A stretch of DNA of 64,000 nt from Desulfoscipio gibsoniae DSM 7213 (lineage in GTDB: Bacteria; Bacillota; Desulfotomaculia; Desulfotomaculales; Desulfallaceae), in assembly GCF_000233715.2 (NCBI RefSeq), contig NC_021184.1, positions 4,336,001 through 4,400,000 of the forward strand, given 5' to 3'. Numbering within the stretch: position 1 is the first letter of the stretch; every line of letters begins with the position of its first letter. Made by a program: the position numbers and the translations under genes. A model generated the notes under the pieces. The model was not told the DNA's origin. It did not search any database and saw only the letters and a list, made by a program, of their open reading frames with translations. Shown here in pieces: positions 22,806 through 32,227 of the stretch.

Positions 22806-24173
22806 ATGAAATTTTATAATTTAAAAAAGAAAGCAACTTCCTTGATTCTATCTGGCAGTTTACTTTTAACCGCTGCAATGCCCAACGCAGCCCTGGCTAA
22901 AGACCTGGTGGCGCAGGATAAACCTCTGGCAAAAAATATTATTGTAATGATCAGTGATGGATGTGGTTATAATCAACTTGACACCGCCAGCATGTATCAA
23001 TACGGCAAAACTGGCGGTCAGGTGTACGAGCACTTCCCGGTTAAATACGGTATGAGCACTTACTCTGAAGGTTCATATGATCCTAACCTGGCTTGGGGCA
23101 GCTTTGATTATGTAAAAAGCGGCGCTACTGATTCAGCGGCTGCTGCCACGGCCATGTCCACCGGCGTAAAAACTTACGATGCGGCTATCGGCGTAGGCAT
23201 CGATGGTACTTCTTTAAAACACGTTGCCGAGCGGGCGGAAGAATTGGGCAAAGCTACCGGCGTAGTCACCAGTGTCCAATTAAGTCACGCTACCCCTGCT
23301 GGTTTTGTGGCACATAATGCTAGTCGTAATGATTATTCCGGAATTGCTAACGAAATGATCAAAGATAGTGCAACCGATGTTATTATGGGTGCTGGAAACC
23401 CATGGTTTGACAATAACGGGCAACAGATAACTGCTCCTAATACCTTTAAATATGTTGGCGGAGAAGCGACCTGGCAAGGTTTGGTAGATGGGACCCTTGA
23501 AGTTGCCGATGCTAACGGTGACGGTATTGCTGACCCCTGGACACTAATACAAACAAAAGATGAGTTTATTGATTTAATTGATGATAAAACCCCTGAGCGA
23601 GTCATTGGCGTACCCCAAGTCTTTACAACACTTCAACAAGGCCGTAGTGGCGATGACAAAGCTGAACCTTACGCCGTACCAATGAACCAAAATGCACCCA
23701 CCCTGGCTGAAATGACTAAGGGTGCCTTAAACGTGCTGGACAATGACTCTGACGGTTTCTTCCTGATGATAGAAGGCGGAGCGATTGACTGGGCCGGCCA
23801 TGCCAACCAGTCTGGCCGTGTTATTGAAGAAGAAATTGATTTTAATAAATCTGTGGAAGCAGTGGTAGATTGGGTTAAAGAGAACAGTAATTGGGGTGAA
23901 ACCTTATTGATAGTAACCGGGGACCATGAAACCGGCTACCTTACCGGCCCTGGATCAGACCCTACCTGGGAGCCCCTGGTAAACAATAACGCCGGAAACT
24001 TACCGGGTATGCAATGGAACAGCGGCAGTCATACCAACAGTCTAATTCCGTTCTTTGCCAAGGGTGATGCTGCCAGGTTATTTAAGAGTTATGCAGATGA
24101 AACTGACCCTGTCCGCGGCAAATATATTGACAACATTGAAATAGCTAAGGTTATATTTGAGATTATGAAATAG
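22806..24173 (+). CDS. phoA: Alkaline phosphatase, secreted
   Basis: The 455-residue protein has an N-terminal signal peptide (KKK, then a hydrophobic stretch to AALAK), so it is exported. Family motifs are NIIVMISDGCGYNQLDTAS near residue 44 (metal-binding Asp), SGATDSAAAATAMSTG near 105 with the nucleophilic serine, LSHATPAGFVAHN near 158, MIEGGAIDWAGHAN near 320 and VTGDHETGYLTG near 370. It hydrolyses phosphate monoesters outside the membrane to supply phosphate. GAAAGGAG precedes the ATG. The upstream Pho-box array fits induction by phosphate limitation. Confidence 0.95.
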   Translation: MKFYNLKKKATSLILSGSLLLTAAMPNAALAKDLVAQDKPLAKNIIVMISDGCGYNQLDTASMYQYGKTGGQVYEHFPVKYGMSTYSEGSYDPNLAWGSFDYVKSGATDSAAAATAMSTGVKTYDAAIGVGIDGTSLKHVAERAEELGKATGVVTSVQLSHATPAGFVAHNASRNDYSGIANEMIKDSATDVIMGAGNPWFDNNGQQITAPNTFKYVGGEATWQGLVDGTLEVADANGDGIADPWTLIQTKDEFIDLIDDKTPERVIGVPQVFTTLQQGRSGDDKAEPYAVPMNQNAPTLAEMTKGALNVLDNDSDGFFLMIEGGAIDWAGHANQSGRVIEEEIDFNKSVEAVVDWVKENSNWGETLLIVTGDHETGYLTGPGSDPTWEPLVNNNAGNLPGMQWNSGSHTNSLIPFFAKGDAARLFKSYADETDPVRGKYIDNIEIAKVIFEIMK

Positions 24174-24239
24174 TAAGCAACAAGATTAATAGCCAAAGCA
24201 GCTAAAGTTTTAGATTTTAACTCCTGTAGATTTTGGTTG

Positions 24240-24428
24240 AGTAGACCTCGGGAATTTCACCCCCAGTCTCTCACATAACCGAACGTGAAAGTCTCCCTTC
24301 ATTCGGCTCTTGTTATCCAATCGCGGGCAATAGCCCTATCTACAAGTGGTAAAAGATATTCGGGTTGCTCATGGCAATGCGTTTCAGAAATCGCATTGCC
24401 TTCTTCATGCTCCCTTTGGAGTTTACAC
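24240..24428 (-). mobile_element. Group II intron 3' relic (domains V and VI)
   Basis: On the minus strand the 34 bases at 24309-24276 fold as a textbook domain V: GAGCCGAA pairs with TTCGGTT, a CG bulge, and an inner helix capped by a GAGA tetraloop. A domain VI-like hairpin follows (CTGGGGGTGAAATTCCCG). The intron would end near 24240. No reverse transcriptase or complete 5' part is present. The 5' junction may be at GTGTAAAC near 24428, which is where the neighbouring kinase frame stops. A 9-bp hairpin (GGCAATGCG/CGCATTGCC) at 24372-24399 lies inside the relic. Confidence 0.7.
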
Positions 24429-25949
24429 AAAAAGGTTGACAGACCCATTAATTTTGAATCGGACAAGAAAGGTAGTACCATTAGGACCGGTTTGTATATT
24501 TATTATAGCATTATGCCGCGCAGCGATACTGTAACACAAAGCAAGCCCTAAACCTGTACCGTTATCTTTGGTAGTGAAAAAAGGTGTGCCAATTTTCTCT
24601 ATATTTGCATTGCTTATTCCCAAACCCTGGTCCTGCACCGATAATACTACTTCATCATCATCAGTGAATGTTCTTATTGTTAGGTGTCCACCAGGAGACA
24701 TCGCTTCCAACCCGTTTCGAACAAGATTAATAATCAGTTGGCGAATATCTTTTTCGTCCAAAAGTAAATCCGCAATCTCCGACAGTTCTAATTGAATATA
24801 CTTGTTCGAGTTTATGGCGTCAGCTTGAATTAACGGCAACAAGGTCTCCACGATTTGATTAAAGTTATGGAGCTTTAAATCTGCAGATTTGCTCTTGGCC
24901 ACAGACAGGTATTCCGTGATTATTGAATTAGCCCTGTCTAGTTCTTCGATCATGAGATCAAAATGTTCCCTATTCTGCTCAAATTCTTTTTTACTTTTAT
25001 AATACTGCAAAAAACCGCGTACAGTGGTCATCGGGTTTCTAATTTCGTGAGCAATCCCAGCAGCCATTTCTCCTATTAATTTCAACCGGTCAAGGCGAAC
25101 GATTTCCTTTTCCATTTGCTTGAAATCTGTAATATCCGTTATGGATGCCACACTTTTCTTTGTTCCCGGAATCAGGGCAACATTTATTAGGATATTTCTA
25201 ATATTGCCCTGTCTGTCAATAAACCGAGATTCATAGCTATTAGGAACTTGATTCGGAGCAACCCTTCGCAAACGATGATACTTCTCAACTCTTATAAGAT
25301 CATCGTCAACAAAGAATTCTCTGAACTTTTTCTTATCATTTATTTCTTCCTTAGAATAACCGGAGATCTTACAAAATCCTTCATTAACCAATGATATGGT
25401 TGTATCTTCCTCAATAATTGCTGTAGCGGAACCGGTGGTTTCAAAAACGGTCCGGTACTTTTCTTCCGATTCCTGAAGCGCTTTCTCCATCTGCTTGCGC
25501 CAGGCAATCTCCTGTCGCAGTTGAATATTTCGCTCTTCTAATTGCCTTTGCAAACGACGTAATGACAGGTGTGTTTTAATCCTGGCCAACACCTCTTCTG
25601 CCTGAAAGGGCTTGGTGATGTAGTCAACTCCTCCAGCATTAAAACCGTGGACTTTGTCGGTAACATTGTCAAGGGCGCTGATGAATATTACCGGTATATT
25701 ACGGCTCCGTTCGTCGGCTTTGAGATGCCGGCAAACTTCATATCCATTCATTTCCGGCATTTTAACATCAAGAAGGATAAGATCCGGTAACTCCACCGCC
25801 ATAAATCTCATTGCCAATTTTCCGCTGTTGGCGGGACGCACTTGATAGCCATGGTTGGTAAGAATATCCGTAAGCAGATTGAGGTTAGCCAGCACATCGT
25901 CAACAACAAGAATACGGGGTAAATCTTTTTTCCCTAAATCATAATACAT
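24423..25949 (-). CDS. Hybrid response regulator / PAS / histidine kinase
   Basis: The 508-residue soluble protein has an N-terminal receiver domain with phosphoacceptor Asp61 (LILLDVKMPEMNGYEV) and Lys in TKPF, a coiled coil near 135-165, a PAS domain (about 170-275; IIEEDTTISLVNEGFCKISG), and a kinase core with H-box GIAHEIRNPMTTVRG, N-box LVRNGLEAMSPGG and G-box GTGLGLALCYSIAARH. It resembles cytoplasmic signalling kinases fed by another kinase. It lies downstream of the 774-residue kinase and probably forms a phosphorelay with it. The last residues (NGSVNLFV) are unlike the family end and may come from the adjoining intron relic. Confidence 0.92.
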   Translation of the reverse strand: MYYDLGKKDLPRILVVDDVLANLNLLTDILTNHGYQVRPANSGKLAMRFMAVELPDLILLDVKMPEMNGYEVCRHLKADERSRNIPVIFISALDNVTDKVHGFNAGGVDYITKPFQAEEVLARIKTHLSLRRLQRQLEERNIQLRQEIAWRKQMEKALQESEEKYRTVFETTGSATAIIEEDTTISLVNEGFCKISGYSKEEINDKKKFREFFVDDDLIRVEKYHRLRRVAPNQVPNSYESRFIDRQGNIRNILINVALIPGTKKSVASITDITDFKQMEKEIVRLDRLKLIGEMAAGIAHEIRNPMTTVRGFLQYYKSKKEFEQNREHFDLMIEELDRANSIITEYLSVAKSKSADLKLHNFNQIVETLLPLIQADAINSNKYIQLELSEIADLLLDEKDIRQLIINLVRNGLEAMSPGGHLTIRTFTDDDEVVLSVQDQGLGISNANIEKIGTPFFTTKDNGTGLGLALCYSIAARHNAIINIQTGPNGTTFLVRFKINGSVNLFV

Positions 25950-26077
25950 GTATTCTCCTCCTGACTCGTTCCCTTTATCTCAATCAATAAGATATTCAAG
26001 TTCCTTTTTTCGTTTTTCTCAGTTTTCGATAGCTTCTTGCAGTTGGCAGGTTCTTTCCTCCACAATATTTATCGCCA

Positions 26078-28399
26078 CTAATTTTCAAGTACCGTCAATA
26101 TCCTATCATAGTCCAATTGTTCAGCATTTTTTTTGAATATACTACCAAGAACAGCATCTTCCATGATAATTTTATCAATCACTTCTTCTATTTTATTGGC
26201 ATTCAGTCGCAAAACCGCATCATGTAATTCGTTATAAAGCGCAGGAGACAAGGATTTAATGAGTTGCTCAACATTGTAATCAACTTCCATAGGCTCTTCC
26301 CCGGATAATCCTTCATAAACATATTTGATCCCTAGATACCTAGCCATAGCTTCAAAAATATCCTGTTCACGGTAAGGCTTCCGTACAAAATCAGTACAAC
26401 CATCTTTTAGAATAGGTTGTATTTCTTCTTCCAACACACTTGCCGAAAGTATGACAATTGGAACGTATGCGCCCTCTTGCATAGCACGAATTTTTTTAGT
26501 TGCTTCAAGCCCGTCCATTATCGGCATGCGAAGGTCCATCCAAATAAAATGAGGTTGCCACTGCGCGAAAACCTCTATCGCTTCCAAGCCATTATCGGCT
26601 TCCCGCACTTCAAAACCAATTCTCCTGAGAAGACGAACAAGTAAACTCCGGCTATCAGAATCATCTTCCGCAATCAGTATACGGGGCTTTCCTTGCCCAG
26701 CCTCCAAGCCAATTACACGGTATTTATCAGATATTCCTGCAACATCGGCAGCCCTTCCCTCCTTGGCAACTATCTCCAAACGAAAAATGCTGCCTTTGCC
26801 AAATTGGCTTCTTACAGTGATATCACCGTCCATCATCCGGGCGTACTCTCGGCTTATAACCAACCCCAAACCAGTTCCACCTTGCATTTTCCTACCACTG
26901 GCTGTTTGTTCAAAATATTGAAATAATTTGTCCTGCTCACTTTCTTCGATTCCCATACCCGTATCTTCAACTTCTACTGCCAAATGTATTTTATCTTGTT
27001 CATGAATTGCCGCCACCCGTACGTTAATACCGCCTTCCCGGGTAAATTTAACTGCATTTCCCAGTAGATTGATTAATATCTGACGCAACTTATTCTCATC
27101 AGCTATTATATAACGCGGGATTTCATTAATACCATTCAAATTAAACTGTAAATCCTTGGCATTAGTTCTGATCCGAAACATCTTTTCCAAGTCATAAAGA
27201 AGGATATGAATGTCAGATGTAATAGGTTTTAAACTAATACGCCGGGCTTCAATTTTGGATATCTCCAACACATCATTAATCAAAGCCAAAAGATGTTCTC
27301 CGCTGCGATTGATGATATTTAAATACTCTCGGTGTTCGGCTTGCAAGCCCTCTTCTCTTTGCATCAACTGTGAATACCCTAAAATAGCATTCATCGGCGT
27401 ACGAAGTTCATGGCTCATATTGGCAAGAAAAACGCTCTTAGCTTGATTGGCCGCTTCAGCAGCTTCTTTCGCCTTCCGCAATTCCTCTAAAACCAGCTTT
27501 TTCTCGGTAATATCTTCAAAGATAATAATACCGCCAAGGAAAGTTTTACTTACATCTACCCTTCTCGATAACTTAATGCTAAAATATTGAACTCCCTTAT
27601 TTGTTTCCACCTTCATCTCTAAGCTGACGGAGGACTCATTACCGGCGATAAAAGCATTAAGATCATCGGTCAGCCAGGGAAAGAAACAGGTAATCTTTTT
27701 GCCAATAATCGGATTAGCATTTTCAACCGGGGCGTCCGGAGGGTTCTCCCCTGAATAGTAATATTGATCGCCATGACTTTCGGCAGCATTTATCATTACC
27801 GCTGCGGCAAAATTAAAATTAACGATTTTGTGTTCATCGTCTATAATAAATACCGGGTTAGGCACGCTTTCAAAGATTGTTAAAAATCTGTTTTTTTCTA
27901 CTATTATTCTTCGATTCCGAATTTGCAGTTCTTCTATTTGCCCGCTTTGCTCAGTCTCAGACCATTCGGAGCAAAATGCAATCATAAAATGGTCGAACAT
28001 GCGGGTAACTATATGCAAGCATTCATTTTCATACGCTTTATCGAATTTAGCATATCTGACCAAATCCAGCCAAGCTTCTTTATAATAGACCATCAGTCCA
28101 TGAAACATCTGCAGACTGACGCCTCTTTCCCGGTGTCTCTTGGCTGTATCCACAATAAAACGACATAATGGATCCTTCCTAAAATTATGCTCGGGTCCAA
28201 ATTCGAAGTTAGGGTATTTTGTATCAATGCCTTCTAAGATGGCGCCGGAAAGTCCGGCGACACAATTGCGCCATGCCTCTTCAAGCGCAGCCGAACCCTC
28301 TGCATAATTGCGTTTAATAGCATAGTGAAACAGCCTTTTCATCAACCAGTCTTCGTGGCTTCCAATCAGTTGTTTTAACGCTGACATTTCGAAATTCAT
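26078..28399 (-). CDS. Large hybrid sensor histidine kinase with PAS, kinase core and receiver
   Basis: The product of about 773 residues starts at an ATG at 28399 behind GAGGGG. The first 170 residues are an all-helical region, perhaps an RsbR-type sensor. A PAS domain follows ([20 protein letters not shown]), then HisKA with [20 protein letters not shown], HATPase with [15 protein letters not shown] and [18 protein letters not shown], and a C-terminal receiver with [11 protein letters not shown] and the Lys of VRKPY. The final 70 residues are helical and may be an Hpt-like tail. No membrane segments, so it senses a cytoplasmic signal. The 128 bases before the next gene still encode a coiled-coil-like stretch with a stop in it. 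Confidence 0.92.
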   Translation of the reverse strand: MNFEMSALKQLIGSHEDWLMKRLFHYAIKRNYAEGSAALEEAWRNCVAGLSGAILEGIDTKYPNFEFGPEHNFRKDPLCRFIVDTAKRHRERGVSLQMFHGLMVYYKEAWLDLVRYAKFDKAYENECLHIVTRMFDHFMIAFCSEWSETEQSGQIEELQIRNRRIIVEKNRFLTIFESVPNPVFIIDDEHKIVNFNFAAAVMINAAESHGDQYYYSGENPPDAPVENANPIIGKKITCFFPWLTDDLNAFIAGNESSVSLEMKVETNKGVQYFSIKLSRRVDVSKTFLGGIIIFEDITEKKLVLEELRKAKEAAEAANQAKSVFLANMSHELRTPMNAILGYSQLMQREEGLQAEHREYLNIINRSGEHLLALINDVLEISKIEARRISLKPITSDIHILLYDLEKMFRIRTNAKDLQFNLNGINEIPRYIIADENKLRQILINLLGNAVKFTREGGINVRVAAIHEQDKIHLAVEVEDTGMGIEESEQDKLFQYFEQTASGRKMQGGTGLGLVISREYARMMDGDITVRSQFGKGSIFRLEIVAKEGRAADVAGISDKYRVIGLEAGQGKPRILIAEDDSDSRSLLVRLLRRIGFEVREADNGLEAIEVFAQWQPHFIWMDLRMPIMDGLEATKKIRAMQEGAYVPIVILSASVLEEEIQPILKDGCTDFVRKPYREQDIFEAMARYLGIKYVYEGLSGEEPMEVDYNVEQLIKSLSPALYNELHDAVLRLNANKIEEVIDKIIMEDAVLGSIFKKNAEQLDYDRILTVLEN

Positions 28400-29143
28400 C
28401 TTGCCCCTCACCTATCCTTTTATCAAATGATAGTCTCGCGGTTCACCCGAGTGTTGGCAAAATTTCAGCTTGGCAAAGCTATCCAGTACGCCCCGCGCTA
28501 TAACTAGATACGATTAATATTTTCTCCCGTAGAACATGGCTCTCGCACACTTCTTTTAGTAAACGGAGAAGGCTATTCATTTAACATATACTACCTAATC
28601 TTACACAAAAAGTAAAGATAAAGAACATCTCTACTTTTAGAGTTGATTTGCCTACCTATTTCGGTGATAAATCAATTTGTATTTTAATATATCTTTAAGC
28701 CTGCTATTATCAGTGTTTTCCTACGAGTTCAGCCAGCAATGTACCTTACAATTTAGCATAATCTTTTCATGTAAATACTCTACTTCCGGTTACGAATGTT
28801 GAGCTAATTTGAGTGTGTAAAATAAAGTGTGCTTTTATCCTTCCTAAATTACACCAACTAACAAGTTCCGCAAGTCTTCATCATGATCAAAATCAAAACC
28901 AATAAAAGCCCTTTTTTTGCAATAAACTATTAGGGATATAATTCTCCACTTATTGCCAATATACCTCTAAAGTAACAGAATTAAGTAGGTTATTTTTTAA
29001 CTATCCCATGCTCTGACTGGCTAAGTAAGATGAAATAATTGTTGTTATAAAGCCTAATGGTATATTGTGAAAGAATTATTTAATTTCATAAATTAAATTC
29101 GCGGTGGAGAGCCCATGATGTCTTTAAAAAAATTGACAATGAT

Positions 29144-29291
29144 TTGAAAAATAAAATTTTATGACGTATAATGCCAACAACAGTTATAATGAAAGTATCA
29201 AATAAGTCCTACCCGAACAGTAACCGAATATTAGATTTTATGGTAACAGAGACGTCAAAGCCGCAAACACTAACAATCAAGAGTTTGCGGC
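29144..29291 (+). promoter_or_regulatory. Orphan promoter with a downstream 9-bp hairpin (possible small RNA)
   Basis: TTGAAA (29144) and TATAAT (29167) are separated by exactly 17 bases. About 90 bases past the predicted start, GCCGCAAAC and GTTTGCGGC form a perfect 9-bp stem with a 14-base loop. No T-run follows, so termination is uncertain. A segment GACGTCAAAGCC is weakly like cyclic-di-GMP riboswitches, but the rest does not fit. Confidence 0.3.
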
Positions 29292-29338
29292 CACCCCATC
29301 TACCAAGATTATAACTGTTTATAACCATTGCTTACAAA

Positions 29339-29353
29339 TTTTGGTGGAAGCGG
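29339..29353 (+). repeat. Near copy of the ssrA 3' end (possible attachment site relic)
   Basis: TTTTGGTGGAAGCGG matches TTTTGGTGGAGGCGG at 35891-35905 in 14 of 15 positions and the same orientation. The second copy covers the 3' end of ssrA, a known target of tyrosine integrases, and a truncated integrase lies next to it. Together they would bound a 6.5-kb island. A 15-base match can also be chance. Confidence 0.35.
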
Positions 29354-29532
29354 ACCACTTGTCAACGTATGCACAGTCATAGGCTTTCCTTTTATATCCT
29401 TGTATTACAGCGATCCACGGCCTTAATCCACTTTAATCCATCCTTTTTTTTGCTGATCCGTACCGTCTTAACCCTGGTTTATTGGAGGACAGTCCGATAT
29501 TATAATTAGATCTATAACTTGACTATTTAATG

Positions 29533-29847
29533 CTATTGCGTAATCACGTATCTTTTAACCATATCCTGGCCATTTTTATCAAGCATCTCAAGCATTCTTA
29601 AAGAAGACCCTTTAGGTATATTTCTTCCGCTCTCCCAAGCCTCTACTGTCTTTTTTGAAACCCCTACGATATTTGCAAACGCAACTTGAGATAAGTTCAA
29701 ACTTATACGTATTTTCTTGATTTCCTTTGCCTTATAAAGAGGCAAAGGTGATATTTTTACTGTATGGGTTTTGACACCTTTCAGATTATCCCTTTCATAC
29801 TCAATAGCCTCGTTAAGCCCTCTAACAATGCTATCGTATACGCCCAT
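29533..29847 (-). CDS. HigA-type antitoxin, XRE family
   Basis: The 104-residue protein has a short N-terminal part (VYDSIVRGLNEAIEYERDN) and a C-terminal XRE helix-turn-helix (LNLSQVAFANIVGVSKKTVE) ending in WESGRNIPKGSSLRMLEML, the HigA/RelB-like pattern. It neutralises the RelE/HigB toxin encoded immediately upstream and binds the operator. The toxin gene is broken here, while this gene is intact. AAAAGGGAAGTG precedes the ATG. Confidence 0.88.
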   Translation of the reverse strand: MGVYDSIVRGLNEAIEYERDNLKGVKTHTVKISPLPLYKAKEIKKIRISLNLSQVAFANIVGVSKKTVEAWESGRNIPKGSSLRMLEMLDKNGQDMVKRYVITQ

Positions 29848-29869
29848 AGTATCACTTCCCTTTTTAGTA

Positions 29870-30210
29870 TTACTTATTTTTTAATTCCTGCTCTAAAATT
29901 TTTATTAACCTTTTAATTTCCGCCTTTTCAGTTTCAGATAAATTAATTTTCACGCTTTTGGGATATACACCTAGTAGATAGATTTTTTCATAATATGCAA
30001 AATCAACATATATTACCCTAGCGCCACCTCTTTTGCCTTTTCCTGTGCACTCCAGCGTAACTTTCTTAATCCTCCTGTACCTGGAACAACATCACCGTTT
30101 TCAGGATGTAAACAAAGATAAATTTCAAGCTCCCTTAAATTCTCGGCAGTTAAACCCATTTTATTCCAAGACTTTTCAAACTCCGGCAAAATCACAAATT
30201 CCCTTGTCAT
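29870..30210 (-). pseudogene. HigB/RelE-type toxin, frameshifted
   Basis: The first frame, from an ATG at 30210, encodes TREFVILPEFEKSWNKMGL... GTGGLRKLRWSA and then runs into a stop near 30013. The next frame continues with GKGKRGGARVIYVDFAYYEK and YLLGVYPKSVKINLSETEKA to a stop at 29870. Joined, they make a typical RelE-fold toxin of about 112 residues with the KGKRGGARVIY core. The break is a single base near 30050. This inactivates the toxin unless it is a sequence error. Confidence 0.85.
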
Positions 30211-30231
30211 GTAAACACCTTCTAAGGTCAT

Positions 30232-30279
30232 GCCCTACTGGATAGGATTATTATACCCTATTCAATAGGGTTCTTGCAA
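30232..30279 (-). promoter_or_regulatory. Promoter and double operator of the toxin-antitoxin operon
   Basis: On the minus strand TTGCAA and TATAAT are 18 bases apart. The perfect palindrome ACCCTATTGAATAGGGT (30271-30255) lies in the spacer and touches the -10. A second, imperfect copy (CCTATCCAGTAGGG) follows at 30246-30232. Two such sites are typical of HigA-bound autoregulated promoters. Confidence 0.65.
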
Positions 30280-30304
30280 TAAATACCTGGATGAATTATT
30301 GTGA

Positions 30305-30456
30305 CCTCCCCCCCTCACTAAGTGAGGGGCATCCAAGTTAACCCAAGATAGTCAACTTAGAGCCGGGAGCTTTTTTCAGCATCCCAAAGATTTCCGTATT
30401 GCTACGGCACATACCTTTCGATATGGCCCGGCCACAAGAGGCAATAACTTTTAGGT
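30305..30456 (-). ncRNA. Probable omega RNA of TnpB (right end of the element)
   Basis: TnpB proteins use a guide RNA from the 3' end of their own gene to the right end of the element. Here the minus strand after the tnpB stop runs to CCCCTCACTTAGTGAGGGG (a near-perfect 8-9 bp hairpin) and GGGGGAGGTCAC, with CTAAGTTGACTATC and GGGTTAACTTGG in between. The guide would be the flanking DNA beyond about 30305. Location is inferred from family knowledge; ends are approximate. Confidence 0.45.
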
Positions 30457-31767
30457 TTAGCCAACCTTCTTATAGGCCACATACCACTGACCACTTAGGG
30501 TACGGCTATATATCTTCTTACGATAGTCCCTGTAGTTCACTTTCGGCCTGTAGAAGCTGGTTAATAAGTTATTCAGCAGGTTGATTGCGGCGTTATCGTC
30601 CCTACCTAGCACCATAGTGCATTTGGGGCATTTGTAGGTGCGTATCGTGGGCTTGAGTTTCTGCCGGTTGCCGCAATTAGAGCACGTCTGGGTGCTATAC
30701 CGTTCGTCGGCTTTGTGAGTATACTTACCGCGGCTTTCTGTCTTATAGCCGAGGTAGCCGAGGAACTTCTTATGGGGCCAGTTATTCTGTACGGCACGGT
30801 TGATACGTTGGTTGCCTTTACCTTTGACCGGGTCGCTTGATACCATCCCCAGTTTGTTGGGACTACCAACGGAAATAATATCGTGACGGCTGTTAGCCAG
30901 TAGTTTTGCTGTGGCGTGCAGGGTACCGTTAACCTGGCCCGCACGACGCTGATAAAGTGTGCTTAGCGCTTTTTTTAGTCTCTTCCAGCGCCGGGAACCT
31001 TTCTTGCACCGGTCGAGCTTGGATTTTACGAGGTCGATTTCTTTGTCGAAGTACCTGGTGCTGCGATTAACGGTAGAGTGTACCTCTATAAGGCACCCGC
31101 TGTCGGTGGCCCCGGTCAGGAACGTCTTAACGCCGGGGTCAAAGGCGACAACCTTTAGGGGGCGTTCGCTGCCCAGCTTGGCAGGGGTTATTTCATACAC
31201 CAGGTTGGCATAATATTTGCCCTTCTCGTAGGAGATGGTCAGACTATGGATATTGTCCGGCAGGTTACGGTAGCCTTCGATCTTGATGCGTTCTTTATAC
31301 TGACGACGCTTTGTTTTGCCTTTGCTGGTTTTATAAGACTCCATGCCGCCGGAAACTACCAAATATTCACCGTCCAGCTCAAAACCGCTTTGAATATAGG
31401 GTAGCGTAAAGTATTTAAGTGCACTTTTGAACCAGGGTGGCCGTGCGGTAACCTCATCGCCGTTTAGCCGCTGGTTTTTTAAACGGCCCCAGAATGAACG
31501 ATAGTCTTTGTTAACTAGCCTCAGGACCTCTTGGGCGACCAGGCTGTAAAGTTGTTTGAAGCAAGGGAACGCTTTTTTTAACTCTACCAGTTGGCTGTTC
31601 TGGTAGGTATAACTTAGGCTTTGGGCGGTGCCGTGATGCCGGTAAAAGTGCCACCTGCGCTGTTGCAGGGCGATATTATACAGCTCTGTGGCGGCCATGC
31701 TCATTTGCCAGAGCCACTGTTCCTGTTTTGGGGTCGGTGAAAGGACGACCTTCTCAGTAAGCAGCAC
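30457..31767 (-). CDS. tnpB: TnpB, RNA-guided nuclease of the IS200/IS605 element
   Basis: The 436-residue product has the RuvC-like core and the zinc ribbon: FDPGVKTFLTGATDSG (RuvC-I Asp), TCSNCGNRQ and CPKCTMVLG (zinc ribbon), GRDDNAAINLL (RuvC-III Asp). At the RuvC-II position, where IVIEDL is usual, this protein has IISVGSPNKLGM, without the glutamate. A glutamate occurs in KADERYSTQTCSNCG just before the zinc ribbon, as in a subgroup with relocated active sites. I chose the GTG at 31767 because AAGGAAGG lies 8 bases upstream; the frame extends to 31830, overlapping tnpA either way. Confidence 0.9.
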   Translation of the reverse strand: MLLTEKVVLSPTPKQEQWLWQMSMAATELYNIALQQRRWHFYRHHGTAQSLSYTYQNSQLVELKKAFPCFKQLYSLVAQEVLRLVNKDYRSFWGRLKNQRLNGDEVTARPPWFKSALKYFTLPYIQSGFELDGEYLVVSGGMESYKTSKGKTKRRQYKERIKIEGYRNLPDNIHSLTISYEKGKYYANLVYEITPAKLGSERPLKVVAFDPGVKTFLTGATDSGCLIEVHSTVNRSTRYFDKEIDLVKSKLDRCKKGSRRWKRLKKALSTLYQRRAGQVNGTLHATAKLLANSRHDIISVGSPNKLGMVSSDPVKGKGNQRINRAVQNNWPHKKFLGYLGYKTESRGKYTHKADERYSTQTCSNCGNRQKLKPTIRTYKCPKCTMVLGRDDNAAINLLNNLLTSFYRPKVNYRDYRKKIYSRTLSGQWYVAYKKVG

Positions 31768-32182
31768 CGGCTTCACCGCCTTCCTTTTGGGTTTCGATAT
31801 AGCGCTGGATAGTCTCTTTGGACATGTCACCGGCGGTACCCACGTAATAGGACGGGTTCCACAGGTGACCGCCCCATAGTTTCTTCTTTAGCTCCGGGTG
31901 CTGGGTGAATAGCATCCTGGCACTGGCTCCTTTGAGTATTTTAGCAATTACCGCCGGGGCTATCTTCGGGGGCGCGGATAGGAAAATATGCACATGATCC
32001 GGCATCACCTCCATTGTGATTAGCTCATATCCGTGCCCCTCGCAAAGGTCAATGATAACCGCCTTTAGGGTTTCTTCGATGGGCGGTGTTAGCGCTTTTT
32101 TGCGATACTTGGTTGACCATACAAAGTGATAGTTGATGTTGTAAACTGCTGTGCCTGTTGACTTCCAAGTTTGGTTTTTCAT
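31754..32182 (-). CDS. tnpA: TnpA, Y1 transposase of the IS200/IS605 element
   Basis: The 142-residue HUH endonuclease has the histidine motif MPDHVHIFLSAPP near residue 62 and the catalytic tyrosine in NPSYYVGTAG near 115. The start YNINYHFVWSTKYRKKAL is typical of the IS200/IS605 family. It cuts and joins single strands at the element ends. The -10 element TATAAT is only 7 bases before the ATG and there is no ribosome binding site, so the message is probably leaderless. Confidence 0.96.
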   Translation of the reverse strand: MKNQTWKSTGTAVYNINYHFVWSTKYRKKALTPPIEETLKAVIIDLCEGHGYELITMEVMPDHVHIFLSAPPKIAPAVIAKILKGASARMLFTQHPELKKKLWGGHLWNPSYYVGTAGDMSKETIQRYIETQKEGGEAGAAY

Positions 32183-32227
32183 ACCATTATTATATCACAG
32201 CAAACCTGTGTTTGCGAGGGGAAATTG

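Larger units (their letters stand above)
28400..29532. other. AT-rich intergenic region with no supported gene
   Basis: About 1.1 kb between the kinase and the toxin-antitoxin locus has only short frames. It contains a good promoter at 29144-29172 with a hairpin at 29260-29291, a 15-base near copy of the ssrA 3' end at 29339-29353, and on the minus strand a short degenerate frame near 29330-29440 (GLRPWIAVIQGYKRKAYD) that I cannot assign. It probably marks the decayed edge of an island. Confidence 0.55.

Noticed and set aside
29240-29300. Cyclic-di-GMP riboswitch
   Set aside because: Only GACG and CAAAGCC pieces resemble it; the GGCAAACC box and the receptor pairing are missing.
29330-29440. 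Possible transposase remnant on the minus strand
   Set aside because: The short frame has a faint likeness to a TnpB zinc-ribbon region but lacks the cysteine pattern.
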